64,000 bases of DNA from an uncultured Acidobacteriia bacterium (lineage in GTDB: Bacteria > Acidobacteriota > Terriglobia > Bryobacterales > Bryobacteraceae), in the NCBI GenBank assembly GCA_903909435.1, contig CAIVVT010000003.1, forward strand, positions 1 to 64,000. The letters are read 5' to 3'. The translations under genes and the position numbers were made by a program. Below are positions 7,686 through 16,372 of this stretch, piece by piece; the stretch's first letter is position 1, and each line of letters begins with the position of its first letter. The notes below the pieces were generated by a model. The model saw only the letters and a list, made by a program, of their open reading frames with translations, made no database searches and was not told the DNA's origin.

Positions 7686-9053
7686 CTAGACTTCGTCCTC
7701 GGCCGGGATGTCGAAGTTGACCAACTCCGCTTTGAAGCCGCGCGTGCGCCACGCTCCGTAGGCGATGCCGGTCAGCATCCAGGCGGAACCGGCGATCCAA
7801 GCCGTGCGGCTGAGACCGATCCACAACGCCAGACAAATGAAAAAGCCGAGCAGCGGCGGGAGCAGGTTCCCAAGCGTCTTCTTTTCCGCCCGGACGTAGT
7901 AGCGCATGAACGCCGCCAGGTTGACTCCCATGAAGGCAATCAGTGCCCCGAAGTTGAGCATCTGCGCGCCGAGATCGTAGTTCAACACGAACGCCCCGAT
8001 GACGGTCAGGCCGGCGACAAACAGCACGTTGTTGCGCGGGATGTGCGATTTTGGATCGATCTGTCCGAAGAACGACTTAGGCAGGGCATCGCTGCGGCCC
8101 ATGCCAAACAGCAGTCGCGCTGCTCCGAGCATCGCGCCCATGCCAGATCCAAAATTCGCGACCACCAGCGTGAAGCCAACGATGGCGAGCAGCGGAGCCC
8201 AAGCCTGGCTGGCAACCACCACGAAAGCGGTGTCCACCATCCGCTCCGTGCTCAGGTCGGGCGTGGGATTGATCAACTGAGCCGCGTAAACTTGCAACGC
8301 GGAAAGGAACCCGATGGCCACGCACGTGATTACAGTGGCGAGCAAAATGTTGCGCCTCGGATTTTCCACCTCTTCCGACAAAGTCGAGATGCCGTCAAAG
8401 CCAATGTAGGTCAGGACGGCGATGGATGTGCCTCCGAGCACCGTGCCGAGGCTGAATGTCGCCGGATCGTAAAACGGGCGGGTGTAAAAAGTAGCGGCGT
8501 GAGCGGTGTGGAAGATGGCCCGCGCGGCGGCCGCGAAGAAGATCAGGATCACGACGCCCATGCCCGTGGCGAGTCCCGCATTGACGCGGGCCGAAGTCCG
8601 CACGCCGACTATGTTCAAGCCGGTAAACAACGCCGTCACGAACAGCGCCCAGATCCAATACGGGATATCAGGAACGAAGACGTTAGCCTGCTGGCTGACC
8701 CAGATGACGCAAATCATCGGGTTGAGCATGTAGTCCATCACCATGCTCCATCCGGTAATGTAGCCGAGCGCGGGGTTGATCTCCTGGCCCACATACGTGA
8801 ATGCCGAACCCGCGCTGGGGTAAGCGCGCGCCATACGCCCGTAGCTGATCGCAGTGAACAGCATGGCCGCCATGGCGATCAGGATCGCGGTGACGACATG
8901 GCCGCGGCCATGCTTGTCCAGTACGCCGAATACCGACATCGGCGCCGTTGGCTGGATGACGACGATGCCGTAGAGGATCAGGTCCCAAAGGGTCAGGGTC
9001 CGGCGCAATTTCTGTGAGCGCGACGCGGGCGGAATTGAGCTAGCTTCTGGCAC
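7686..9053 (-). CDS. APC-family amino acid permease
   Basis: An integral membrane protein of 455 residues with about 12 predicted membrane helices. The APC signature is present: the unwound first helix (LTLWDLILYGIVVIQPTAP), then SYGRMARAYPSAGSAFTYVGQ and TYIGFDGISTLSEEVENPRR. These proteins are secondary transporters for amino acids or polyamines, usually proton-coupled. The substrate cannot be read from sequence. The start is GTG at 9053 with GGGAG about 9 bases upstream. It is a single-gene unit; the 185 bases after the hydrolase gene hold its promoter region, but I see no convincing -35/-10 pair there. Confidence 0.87.
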   Translation of the reverse strand: MPEASSIPPASRSQKLRRTLTLWDLILYGIVVIQPTAPMSVFGVLDKHGRGHVVTAILIAMAAMLFTAISYGRMARAYPSAGSAFTYVGQEINPALGYITGWSMVMDYMLNPMICVIWVSQQANVFVPDIPYWIWALFVTALFTGLNIVGVRTSARVNAGLATGMGVVILIFFAAAARAIFHTAHAATFYTRPFYDPATFSLGTVLGGTSIAVLTYIGFDGISTLSEEVENPRRNILLATVITCVAIGFLSALQVYAAQLINPTPDLSTERMVDTAFVVVASQAWAPLLAIVGFTLVVANFGSGMGAMLGAARLLFGMGRSDALPKSFFGQIDPKSHIPRNNVLFVAGLTVIGAFVLNYDLGAQMLNFGALIAFMGVNLAAFMRYYVRAEKKTLGNLLPPLLGFFICLALWIGLSRTAWIAGSAWMLTGIAYGAWRTRGFKAELVNFDIPAEDEV

Positions 9054-9238
9054 TACTTAAGACTCCCGGCCAACAGAATGAAACCGCAAGCAGCCGTGTG
9101 GATGGGTGTCCTGCGCGTTCTATCCAACATAGCTTCTTTTTCGATGCGGGCCCACTGCTCTGCCCGGCCTATGCAAGCAGCAAACGGATCATTGGGGGTT
9201 CTTATGCGCAACACGCAGACCTGATGTGGAGGCCGCGA

Positions 9239-10675
9239 CTATTTCGCGCTCAGGGGGTGCGAACCCACCGGCGGGCTCACTTCGGGCACTGCAAACGGAT
9301 ACGTGTCGGGAACCACTTTCACGCCGGTTGTGAACTTGAACGGGTACTTACCGCCCGAAGGAAAAGTCAATTCCACGAAATACGCAGTGTAGCCCTTGGC
9401 CGGCTTCGCCACTTGCCCCACATAGCGGCCGGGGCTCTGCGGGGCTAGTTCAGCCCCCTGATAAGCGGGCCCAATCTTCGCCAGTCGGAAATCGCGCGCA
9501 TTCGGGTTCGTCGCCTGCCACAACTTGACTGCAGTTGGCTTGGTTAGCGTGTCCACCACGATCCGCCCGTCGGGCTGTATCTTCCAGGTGAAGTTAGGCC
9601 GCGGAGTCTGCTTTACGATCGACTCGAAGTACGCCGCAATGCTGTCTTCAACGTCGGTGTGGTCTCTCACCGCGTGGTCGGCGTTGGGCACGTAGCGCAG
9701 GTACTTCTCGCCCACCAGTTGGTCGAAGTAGAACTGTGAGGAATCCGGCAGGAAGTACTGGTCGCCGGCCGCGTTAATAATGAACTTGGGCAAGGTGAGA
9801 CGCTCGCGGTAGCTGAACGGCTCCTCGATCTGCATCAGGTTCTTGTACTCCTGGGTCCCGGCCCATCGCATGATGCCAGCTTCAACATAGTCATCCACTT
9901 CCGACGAGTAGGCGCCATACGCACGATAGTGGTGGAGGAATGAGGGACCGATGTTGAGGACGTCGATCACGCCCGGCATGATGGCCACCACGCGCGTGTC
10001 CACGGCTGCCGTGGTCCACGTCGTCCAGCCCCGTTTCGACTCTCCGCTGACGACGTACTTATCCACGCTCACCTTGCCGCCCGCGGGCGAGGCGAGGAAT
10101 CCCGAAACCGCGTCCATGGCGCGCACCGCCGCCTTCGTCATGGGTAGCCGCAGAGGCCATTTCTCGTCTCCGGTGTGCAGATACTTGGCCCAGGTGTAGG
10201 CGATAATCGCGTCCTCGACGCGCTCGCATTTCTCACCCGCGAAAACCAGCGACTGGCTCGGCACCGTGTTCAGAACCGCTACAACGGCGCCCGTCATGGT
10301 CGCAATGCGAGCGGAAAGCGCGTCGGCGGAGTTCGGTGCGGCGTCATCGTTGTCCCCACCCCGAATGAACAGAAGTCCCACCTTCGAACTGACCTTGGCG
10401 GGCTTCACCACGGTCAGCCAGTGACGCCAGATGGGACGGTTCACATCGGCTGTTGTGAGGTACTGCTGCGAAGTCATGTCGAGCACGAACGCAGTGTAGC
10501 CGGGGCCAGAAATCGTCTTGACCAAAGCGTACTTGAAGTGCGAATCGGGCGCCTTCACGTAACGGTCGAGCGCCGTCTCTGGTGAGGCCGCTCCCAGCAG
10601 AGTCGTCAGCAGGAGTGTGCAGGCGAGCCGCGCAGTCTTCGCACGAAGCCTCAATCGGGTCGTGCTGGCGGGCAT
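9239..10675 (-). CDS. PhoPQ-activated pathogenicity-related (PqaA-type) alpha/beta hydrolase
   Basis: An exported protein of 478 residues (signal peptide about 1-30) of the PqaA family. It shows the alpha/beta-hydrolase nucleophile elbow VVSGESKRGWTTW, later INAAGDQYFLPDSSQFYFD, and ADHAVRDHTDV with the likely catalytic His. The C-terminal beta domain ends with VKVVPDTYPFAVPEV. PqaA was named for PhoPQ regulation in Salmonella; its substrate is unknown and nothing here implies pathogenicity. ATG at 10675 has a strong AGGAGG 6 bases upstream, so the longer open frame is rejected. The gene follows the isomerase gene by 10 bases and is probably co-transcribed. Confidence 0.82.
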   Translation of the reverse strand: MPASTTRLRLRAKTARLACTLLLTTLLGAASPETALDRYVKAPDSHFKYALVKTISGPGYTAFVLDMTSQQYLTTADVNRPIWRHWLTVVKPAKVSSKVGLLFIRGGDNDDAAPNSADALSARIATMTGAVVAVLNTVPSQSLVFAGEKCERVEDAIIAYTWAKYLHTGDEKWPLRLPMTKAAVRAMDAVSGFLASPAGGKVSVDKYVVSGESKRGWTTWTTAAVDTRVVAIMPGVIDVLNIGPSFLHHYRAYGAYSSEVDDYVEAGIMRWAGTQEYKNLMQIEEPFSYRERLTLPKFIINAAGDQYFLPDSSQFYFDQLVGEKYLRYVPNADHAVRDHTDVEDSIAAYFESIVKQTPRPNFTWKIQPDGRIVVDTLTKPTAVKLWQATNPNARDFRLAKIGPAYQGAELAPQSPGRYVGQVAKPAKGYTAYFVELTFPSGGKYPFKFTTGVKVVPDTYPFAVPEVSPPVGSHPLSAK

Positions 10676-10685
10676 TCGAACCTCC

Positions 10686-11246
10686 TCAGGCGGGCACGTG
10701 GTCCATGAAACCATAAGCCAGCATATGACAGATAAACATGTGTACGTCTTCGATCCTGCCCATGTGTGGATCGGCAGCCAGGATGTTGAGTTGGACCAGG
10801 GCGCCGACGCGGCCACCGTCCCGGCCGGTCAAACCGAGAGTGCGGCAACCAGCCTCATTCGCCCATTCCACGGCGCGCACCACGTTCGGCGAGTTGCCGG
10901 ACCCGCTAATCGCGACCAACAGGTCGCCGGGTTCAGCGAAGTTCTTCAATTGCTCCTCGAAAACCACGTGATAACCCACGTCGTTGGCATAGGCCGTGAT
11001 AGTCCCCATCGAATCCGTCAACGGGAGCACACGGAAGCGAGTGTCCTGCTGATAGCTGGCGCCCTTCACCAGGTCGGTGGCAAAGTGCGAGGCCGTGAAA
11101 GCGCTGCCTCCGTTGCCGCAGACGAAGACGTGCTTACCCTCGTCACGAGCTTCGCGCAGCCATTCCGAGGCCCGTTGCACGACTTCCAGATCCAGTCCCG
11201 CCAAAGTTTGTTGAAGCAACTCACGGTAGGTCTCGAAATAGTTCAT
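10686..11246 (-). CDS. SIS-domain sugar-phosphate isomerase, GmhA-like
   Basis: A cytosolic SIS protein of 186 residues. VFVCGNGGSAFTASHFATDL (40-59) is the phosphosugar-binding loop of sedoheptulose-7-phosphate isomerases, followed by ISGSGNSPNVVRA and a C-terminal HMGRIEDVHMFICHML like the catalytic helix of GmhA. GmhA converts sedoheptulose 7-phosphate to D-glycero-D-manno-heptose 7-phosphate for lipopolysaccharide core. No other heptose gene is adjacent, so another sugar phosphate is possible. AGGAAGAAG precedes the ATG. It is first in a two-gene unit with the PqaA-type hydrolase. Confidence 0.82.
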   Translation of the reverse strand: MNYFETYRELLQQTLAGLDLEVVQRASEWLREARDEGKHVFVCGNGGSAFTASHFATDLVKGASYQQDTRFRVLPLTDSMGTITAYANDVGYHVVFEEQLKNFAEPGDLLVAISGSGNSPNVVRAVEWANEAGCRTLGLTGRDGGRVGALVQLNILAADPHMGRIEDVHMFICHMLAYGFMDHVPA

Positions 11247-11616
11247 GGATTGACTTCTTCCTAGTTGGATTGAATCATGGCCGCGGATAGCTCCGGGATG
11301 AAGCCGGCGACCGTCTCCAAGTCACGAGCTTAACCCATTTAGTACCATTGCACTACATATCCAATGCTCCGCCTGGGCGGCACCGTTGCAAAAGTGGCCA
11401 CAGGTCGGATGAGAGTGGCAATTCCGGACAGGCGGGCAGGCATCCTATTCTGGTTATCGACGGCCCTCGCTCTTTCTATAGCGGGAGTTCGCCAGCACGC
11501 CCGAGAGCGCGAATACCGGCCGCCTTTGCGGCTGCTGGACCGTTGCTGGTAACCTAGTCTCCACGGAATACGTGTATTGATAGAGCCCATCGATTTCCAG
11601 CCGGTGTGAGAAGTTC
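11247..11616. other. Divergent intergenic region upstream of the isomerase and metal-efflux operons
   Basis: About 370 bases separate the divergent isomerase gene and the first gene of the efflux cluster. I see no supported gene; short frames here have no coding character. AATAC-GT-GTATT at 11567-11578 is a small dyad about 40 bases before the GTG of the efflux cluster and could be part of a regulator site. No strong sigma-70 promoter was recognised. Confidence 0.4.
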
Positions 11617-11934
11617 GTGCAAAGTTCAGTAACGACTAGCCCGGCAATCTCGCGCGTCAGACGGATCCTCCCCGTCGTGCTGGTTTTATGCCTGATGATT
11701 TGGGCTCAGGGCGCTGCCTCCTCGCCAGAGCACCAACGCCACCACATCGCCGGTCAAGGTTGCCTGCTGTGCCTGGCTGGCCCCCTGCCATTTGTCAGCA
11801 GTGGGCCATCGGCATTGATCGCGTATTTCGTCGCGGTCCACTGGATTGAGCCGCTCTCCAAACCCGAACCGGCCCAACGCCTGTACCGTTCCACCTGTCC
11901 ATCTCGCGGTCCTCCTGCCTGGTTCCCCGTCTAG
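11617..11934 (+). CDS. Small exported Cys/His protein at the head of the metal-efflux cluster (DUF2946-like)
   Basis: A product of 105 residues, GTG start, with a hydrophobic signal/anchor at about 18-34. It is followed by EHQRHHIAGQGCLLCLAGPLP (52-60 region: His-His and a C-x-x-C pair) and a C-terminus ending RGPPAWFPV. The position directly before czcB/czcA/czcC-like genes, and His/Cys residues next to a membrane segment, resemble small DUF2946-like proteins that accompany copper or cobalt-zinc efflux operons. A periplasmic metal-binding or sensing role is inferred. The coding call is moderate because of the short length. Confidence 0.5.
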   Translation: MQSSVTTSPAISRVRRILPVVLVLCLMIWAQGAASSPEHQRHHIAGQGCLLCLAGPLPFVSSGPSALIAYFVAVHWIEPLSKPEPAQRLYRSTCPSRGPPAWFPV

Positions 11935-12016
11935 GTTCTGCCCAGCCGCAGTTCGTGGCGTGCTTCGGCGTAACTGAAAATCGAGTAACCAGAAAACTCA
12001 AAGAGGTACCCTCAAC

Positions 12017-13216
12017 ATGCTTGCGGCAATGTTCCGCTCGCGGACCCGGCTGCTTTCCATGCAGGCATGGGCCAGCGCCGCCGTTTTGACAATGGCTTAT
12101 TGCGAGATGGGATGCTCGTTTGCCAGCCCAGATAAGACGGAAGTCAAGCCACCCGAAACGGCTCAAGCAGGCGAGCCCAAACTATTCAAAGTGGCGCCGG
12201 ATCAAATCGAGCACTTGAAACTGGCGAAGGTGGCCAGGACTTCGTGGCCGGTCACCATTCATACGACTGGGACGGTCGATTGGGATGCCGACCATACCAC
12301 CCAGGCGATCACGCAAGTGAATGGCCCGATTTCGCGCATTCTCGTTGATGCCGGTGCGCAGGTGGCGCAGGGGCAGCCACTACTCTACGTTTCCAGCCCG
12401 GATGTTGCAGCCGCCGTCTCCGCGTACCGCAAGGCCCGCAACAGGGAGGCCTTGAACAGACGCATCGCGGATCGCACCAAGGACCTGCTAGACCACGGAT
12501 CGGTCGCACAGAAGGACTACGAGAACGCGATCGCCGACTACAACGACGCATCGACAGACGTCCAGACCAGTTTGCAGACGCTTAAGATCTTCGGCATCAC
12601 TTCCTCGGAGATCGACCAAGCTGAGCGACAGGGCTCGCCAATCAGCACAGAACTGGCCGTTCGCTCACCGATTGCCGGCATGGTAGTTCAAAAATTGGTA
12701 TCGCCCGGCATGCTGATCCAGGCGGGCTCCACTGTCTGCTTCATGGTCAGTGCGGTAAGTACGGTCTGGGTACAGGGTCACATCTTCGACCGCGATCTGC
12801 CCAGCGTGCGCGTCGGCGATCCTGTGGAAGAAACGAATCCATCGTTCGACGGTGTATTCCATGGACGCCTCACCTATATAGGGGCGTCCATGGACCCCGC
12901 AACGCGCACGACACCCGTCCGCATCGTCACTCAGAACCCGCACGGCATTCTCAAGAAGGACATGTTCGTGGAAGCCGTGGTCCACACCAGCACACGCAGC
13001 AACATTCTGGTGGTGCCCGTCGCAGCTTTGCTGAGAGACGACAACAACGAGCCGCTGGTTTATGTGCAGGTGCGGCCGGGTGAATTCGCCCAGCGCCCTG
13101 TCCGCACGGGGGCCGAGCAAAACGGCTTCGTAGCCATCGCTTCCGGACTCGGCGAGGGGGAGGAGATCGTCACCGATGGCGGTATCTTCCTTCAATTCGC
13201 GAACCGAATGCAGTAA
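12017..13216 (+). CDS. Heavy-metal RND efflux periplasmic adaptor (CzcB/CusB-like)
   Basis: A membrane-fusion protein of 399 residues. The N-terminus is hydrophobic and ends at Cys32/Cys36 (AYCEMGCSF), possibly a poor lipobox. The lipoyl halves appear around VDAGAQVAQGQPLLYVSSPD and IAGMVVQKLVSPGMLIQAG, separated by a coiled-coil hairpin (about 135-200). Beta-barrel and membrane-proximal domains follow, with KKDMFVEAVV and LPVAAL-like VVPVAALL. The adaptor bridges the inner-membrane pump and the outer-membrane channel. It lies 11 bases before the pump gene, so the two are clearly one operon. Confidence 0.9.
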   Translation: MLAAMFRSRTRLLSMQAWASAAVLTMAYCEMGCSFASPDKTEVKPPETAQAGEPKLFKVAPDQIEHLKLAKVARTSWPVTIHTTGTVDWDADHTTQAITQVNGPISRILVDAGAQVAQGQPLLYVSSPDVAAAVSAYRKARNREALNRRIADRTKDLLDHGSVAQKDYENAIADYNDASTDVQTSLQTLKIFGITSSEIDQAERQGSPISTELAVRSPIAGMVVQKLVSPGMLIQAGSTVCFMVSAVSTVWVQGHIFDRDLPSVRVGDPVEETNPSFDGVFHGRLTYIGASMDPATRTTPVRIVTQNPHGILKKDMFVEAVVHTSTRSNILVVPVAALLRDDNNEPLVYVQVRPGEFAQRPVRTGAEQNGFVAIASGLGEGEEIVTDGGIFLQFANRMQ

Positions 13217-13227
13217 GGCGGGACATC

Positions 13228-16200
13228 ATGATAGCCCGCATAGTTTCCTTTGCACTCAAACAGCCGTTTGTGATTGTCGTCGCCGCTCTGGCGCTGATGT
13301 TCTGGGGGGCGTACTCCTTCAGCAAGCTCCCGATTGACGCGTATCCGGATCTCTCGCCGCCCCACGTGGAGTTGATCACCCAGTGGCCTGGCCACTCACC
13401 CGAGGAAATCGAGAGACTGGTGACCATCCCGATCGAAATCGAGATGAACGGCATCCCGCGGCTCGATTCGCTACGCTCGATCTCGCTCTACGGGCTGTCT
13501 TCCATCGCCATGAATTTCGACTACGGCGCCGACCCTTACTTCGTGCGTCAACTGGCTTTCGAACGGATCAGCAATGCCACCCTGCCAACAGGTTTGAAGA
13601 CGAGCCTCTCGCCGCTGTTCAGTCCGAGTGGGTTGATTTACCGCTACGTGCTGCAGAGCCCCGACCGCAGCCCGCAGGAGTTGAAAACGATAGAGGACTG
13701 GGTCATCGAACGCCACTATCGTGCCATTCAAGGCGTCGCCGATGACTCGGGATTCGGCGGCACGACCATGCAGTACCAGGTGCTGCTCGATCCGGCCAAG
13801 CTCTTCAAGTACAACGTGTCCGTGCCACAGATCGCGCAGCAACTCACTAGCAACAACGCCAATGCGGGCGGCGGGTTCTACTCGCAGGGCGGTCAGTTTT
13901 ACTACATTCGCGGCCTCGGACTGGTGCGTGAAATACAGGAGATCGGCAACATCGTGGTGGCAGCGAAGGGCGGCATCCCGGTCGACGTGAAGGATCTGGC
14001 CGAAGTGCGCATAGGGAACGCGCCGCGACTTGGACAGTTTGGCTACATGCGACAGCCAGAAGCCGTCGAAGGCGTAATCCTGATGCGCGTTGGCGAGCAG
14101 GCGCAGGTCATCCTGCAGCGCGTCGAGGCCATGACCAAGGAACTGAACGAGCACGTGCTGCCGCGCGACGTGAAGGTGGTGCCGTTCTACGACCGCCAAG
14201 GCCTGATCGAAGAGACCACCAGAACGGTGGAGAAGAACCTCTCGGTCGGACTCGTGCTGGTACTGGTGATTCTCGGGATCTTCCTGTTCAGCGCGCGCAC
14301 AGCGTTGATAGTAGCTGTCACCATACCGTTCTCATTGATGTTCGCGTTCATCTGTCTGGACTGGCGGCACATTCCAGCCAACCTGCTCTCCATCGGCGCC
14401 ATCGATTTCGGAATCATCGTCGATGGCGCCATCGTGATGGTGGAGAACATCTTCCGTGAACGGGCATCGCGGCCGGACGACGACCGCAGCGTGGTGGACA
14501 TCGTTCGCAGTGCGGCGCACGATGTCGAGCGGCCGATCTTCTTCGCGGTAGCTGTCATCATCGCCGGTTACCTGCCCATCTACGTGCTCAGCGGCCCCTC
14601 AGGGCGTTTGTTCCAGCCGATGGCCGACACCATGTCGTTCGCGCTGCTGGGCTCGCTTCTCTGTACACTGACGGTGCTGCCCGTGTTGTGCGCCTACTTT
14701 CTGCGCAAGCGACTGCACGAGCCAGAGGTGCGCATCTACGAATGCGTGCGCAGGGTGTATGGCAGCCTGTTGTGCTGGTGTCTGCGTCATCGATTCGTCA
14801 CACTGGCATTGGTCCTGTGTGTCTTCGCTTCTTCGCTTTTGACCCTCCCCTTCATCGGAGCGGAGTTTATGCCTCACCTCGATGAAGGGGCTCTGTGGGT
14901 GCGTGCGACCACGCCGTACACCATCTCCTTCGAGGAAGCCGCGCGCTTGTCACCCAAGATCCGCGAGGTTCTCTTGAGTTTCCCGCAGGTGACGACGGTC
15001 GCCAACGAACTGGGGCGGCCCGACGACGGGACGGATCCTACCGGCTTTTTCAACAACGAGTTTTTCGTCGGTCTCAAACCGTATTCCGATGGCACATGGA
15101 AGGGCGCCATCCACACCAAGCCGGAACTTATTGAGGCGGTTCAAAAGAGGCTGGAGGCATTCCCTGGAGTGATCTTCAATTACACGCAGCCCGCCGAGGA
15201 TGCTGTGGACGAGGCTGAAACGGGACTCAAGAGCGCGCTCGCGGTGAAGATCTTCGGAGCCGATCTTAATACGCTCGAAGACAAGGCCCAACAGGTGCGC
15301 AAGGCGCTGTCCGGAGTGCGCGGCATTACTGAGATCACAGTGGTGCGCGAACTCGGGCAACCCAGCCTCGTGATTGTTCCTGATCGCGCCAAACTCTCTC
15401 GCTACGGCCTCAACGTGAGTGACGTGAATACTCTGATCGAGACGGCTATGGGAGGGCAGGCGGTCACACAGGTGATTCAAGGTGAGCGTCAGTTTGACTT
15501 AGTGGTGCGCATGCAAGAACAGTACCGCAACAACCAGGACGCGATTAAGAACCTGTTGCTCGCCACGCCCGACGGGCAGTACCTGCCGTTGAGCCAATTC
15601 GCTGACGTGCGCGTCGAGAGCGGTGCATCGTTCATTTACCGCGAGGGAAACGAACGCTATATCGGCGTGCAGTTCAGCGTGGAGGGCCGGGACATGGCCG
15701 GCGCCGTGGAGGAAGCCCGCAAGAAGGTAGGAACGGCTGTCAGCCTACCTCTCGATTACCGCTTCGATTGGGGCGGTGAGTACAAAGACTATCTTGCCTC
15801 GCGCGAGCAGATGAAGATCATCCTCCCGCTGACCATCGTATTGGTCGTGCTGATTCTCTTCGCCTTGTACGGCAACATCAAGCTTCCCCTGATCATCTTG
15901 TTCAGCGTGCTGATCACTGAACCCGTGGGCGGACTGCTGGCGCTGTTCCTGACACATACGAATTTCAGTGTGTCGTCAATGCTCGGCTTCGTTGCGTTGA
16001 TGGGAGTGGCGGTGCAGACCAGCGTCATCCTCTATTCATTCATCAACAAGCTGCGACTCGAAGGTAGGGATATTCCCACGGCAACCTTGGAGGCCTCGGT
16101 CCTACGGTTGCGCCCGATCATGATGACCGCCCTTGTTGCTTGTTTCGGCTTGCTGCCGGCAGCCATGTCCACGGGCATTGGAAGCGACTCGCAAAAGCCT

Positions 16201-16311
16201 TTCGCCATCGTGATCGTCGGTGGTCTGGCTTCGCGACTGTTGCTGTCCATATTCCTCGCGCCCGTGCTGTACTCGCTGGTGGCACGCGACGGTGACGTTC
16301 TCCAGGTGTGA
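13228..16311 (+). CDS. CusA/CzcA-family heavy-metal efflux RND pump
   Basis: An inner-membrane proton-driven transporter of 1,027 residues, typical HME-RND length, with 12 membrane segments in the 1+5 / 1+5 arrangement and two large periplasmic loops. Hallmarks are PDLSPPHVELITQWPGHSPEE near the N-terminus, LLSIGAIDFGIIVDGAIVMV in helix 4 (the HME proton-relay signature with Asp residues), and FVALMGVAVQTSVILYSFIN in helix 10. HME pumps export Cu(I)/Ag(I) or Zn/Co/Cd. The Cus-type methionine pathway cannot be checked by eye, so metal specificity is open. The porter follows the adaptor and precedes the outer-membrane channel. Confidence 0.92.
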   Translation: MIARIVSFALKQPFVIVVAALALMFWGAYSFSKLPIDAYPDLSPPHVELITQWPGHSPEEIERLVTIPIEIEMNGIPRLDSLRSISLYGLSSIAMNFDYGADPYFVRQLAFERISNATLPTGLKTSLSPLFSPSGLIYRYVLQSPDRSPQELKTIEDWVIERHYRAIQGVADDSGFGGTTMQYQVLLDPAKLFKYNVSVPQIAQQLTSNNANAGGGFYSQGGQFYYIRGLGLVREIQEIGNIVVAAKGGIPVDVKDLAEVRIGNAPRLGQFGYMRQPEAVEGVILMRVGEQAQVILQRVEAMTKELNEHVLPRDVKVVPFYDRQGLIEETTRTVEKNLSVGLVLVLVILGIFLFSARTALIVAVTIPFSLMFAFICLDWRHIPANLLSIGAIDFGIIVDGAIVMVENIFRERASRPDDDRSVVDIVRSAAHDVERPIFFAVAVIIAGYLPIYVLSGPSGRLFQPMADTMSFALLGSLLCTLTVLPVLCAYFLRKRLHEPEVRIYECVRRVYGSLLCWCLRHRFVTLALVLCVFASSLLTLPFIGAEFMPHLDEGALWVRATTPYTISFEEAARLSPKIREVLLSFPQVTTVANELGRPDDGTDPTGFFNNEFFVGLKPYSDGTWKGAIHTKPELIEAVQKRLEAFPGVIFNYTQPAEDAVDEAETGLKSALAVKIFGADLNTLEDKAQQVRKALSGVRGITEITVVRELGQPSLVIVPDRAKLSRYGLNVSDVNTLIETAMGGQAVTQVIQGERQFDLVVRMQEQYRNNQDAIKNLLLATPDGQYLPLSQFADVRVESGASFIYREGNERYIGVQFSVEGRDMAGAVEEARKKVGTAVSLPLDYRFDWGGEYKDYLASREQMKIILPLTIVLVVLILFALYGNIKLPLIILFSVLITEPVGGLLALFLTHTNFSVSSMLGFVALMGVAVQTSVILYSFINKLRLEGRDIPTATLEASVLRLRPIMMTALVACFGLLPAAMSTGIGSDSQKPFAIVIVGGLASRLLLSIFLAPVLYSLVARDGDVLQV

Positions 16312-16372
16312 TGCCTGTCCACGTGCTCGCGAATTATGCGACAGGTTGATTGAAGAGTCTTGTGAGGTCCAG

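Noticed and set aside
7566-9017. 483-codon plus-strand open frame
   Set aside because: It is fully antisense to the APC permease, whose helices and motifs are clear. The product is His/Arg/Asp-rich without any motif, as expected from reverse reading of hydrophobic codons.
11339-11590. 83-codon minus-strand ORF in the divergent gap
   Set aside because: Arg/Ser-rich with no motif or ribosome-binding site, in a region better explained as promoter DNA.
13471-14199. 242-codon minus-strand open frame
   Set aside because: Antisense to the RND pump; no motif or ribosome-binding site.
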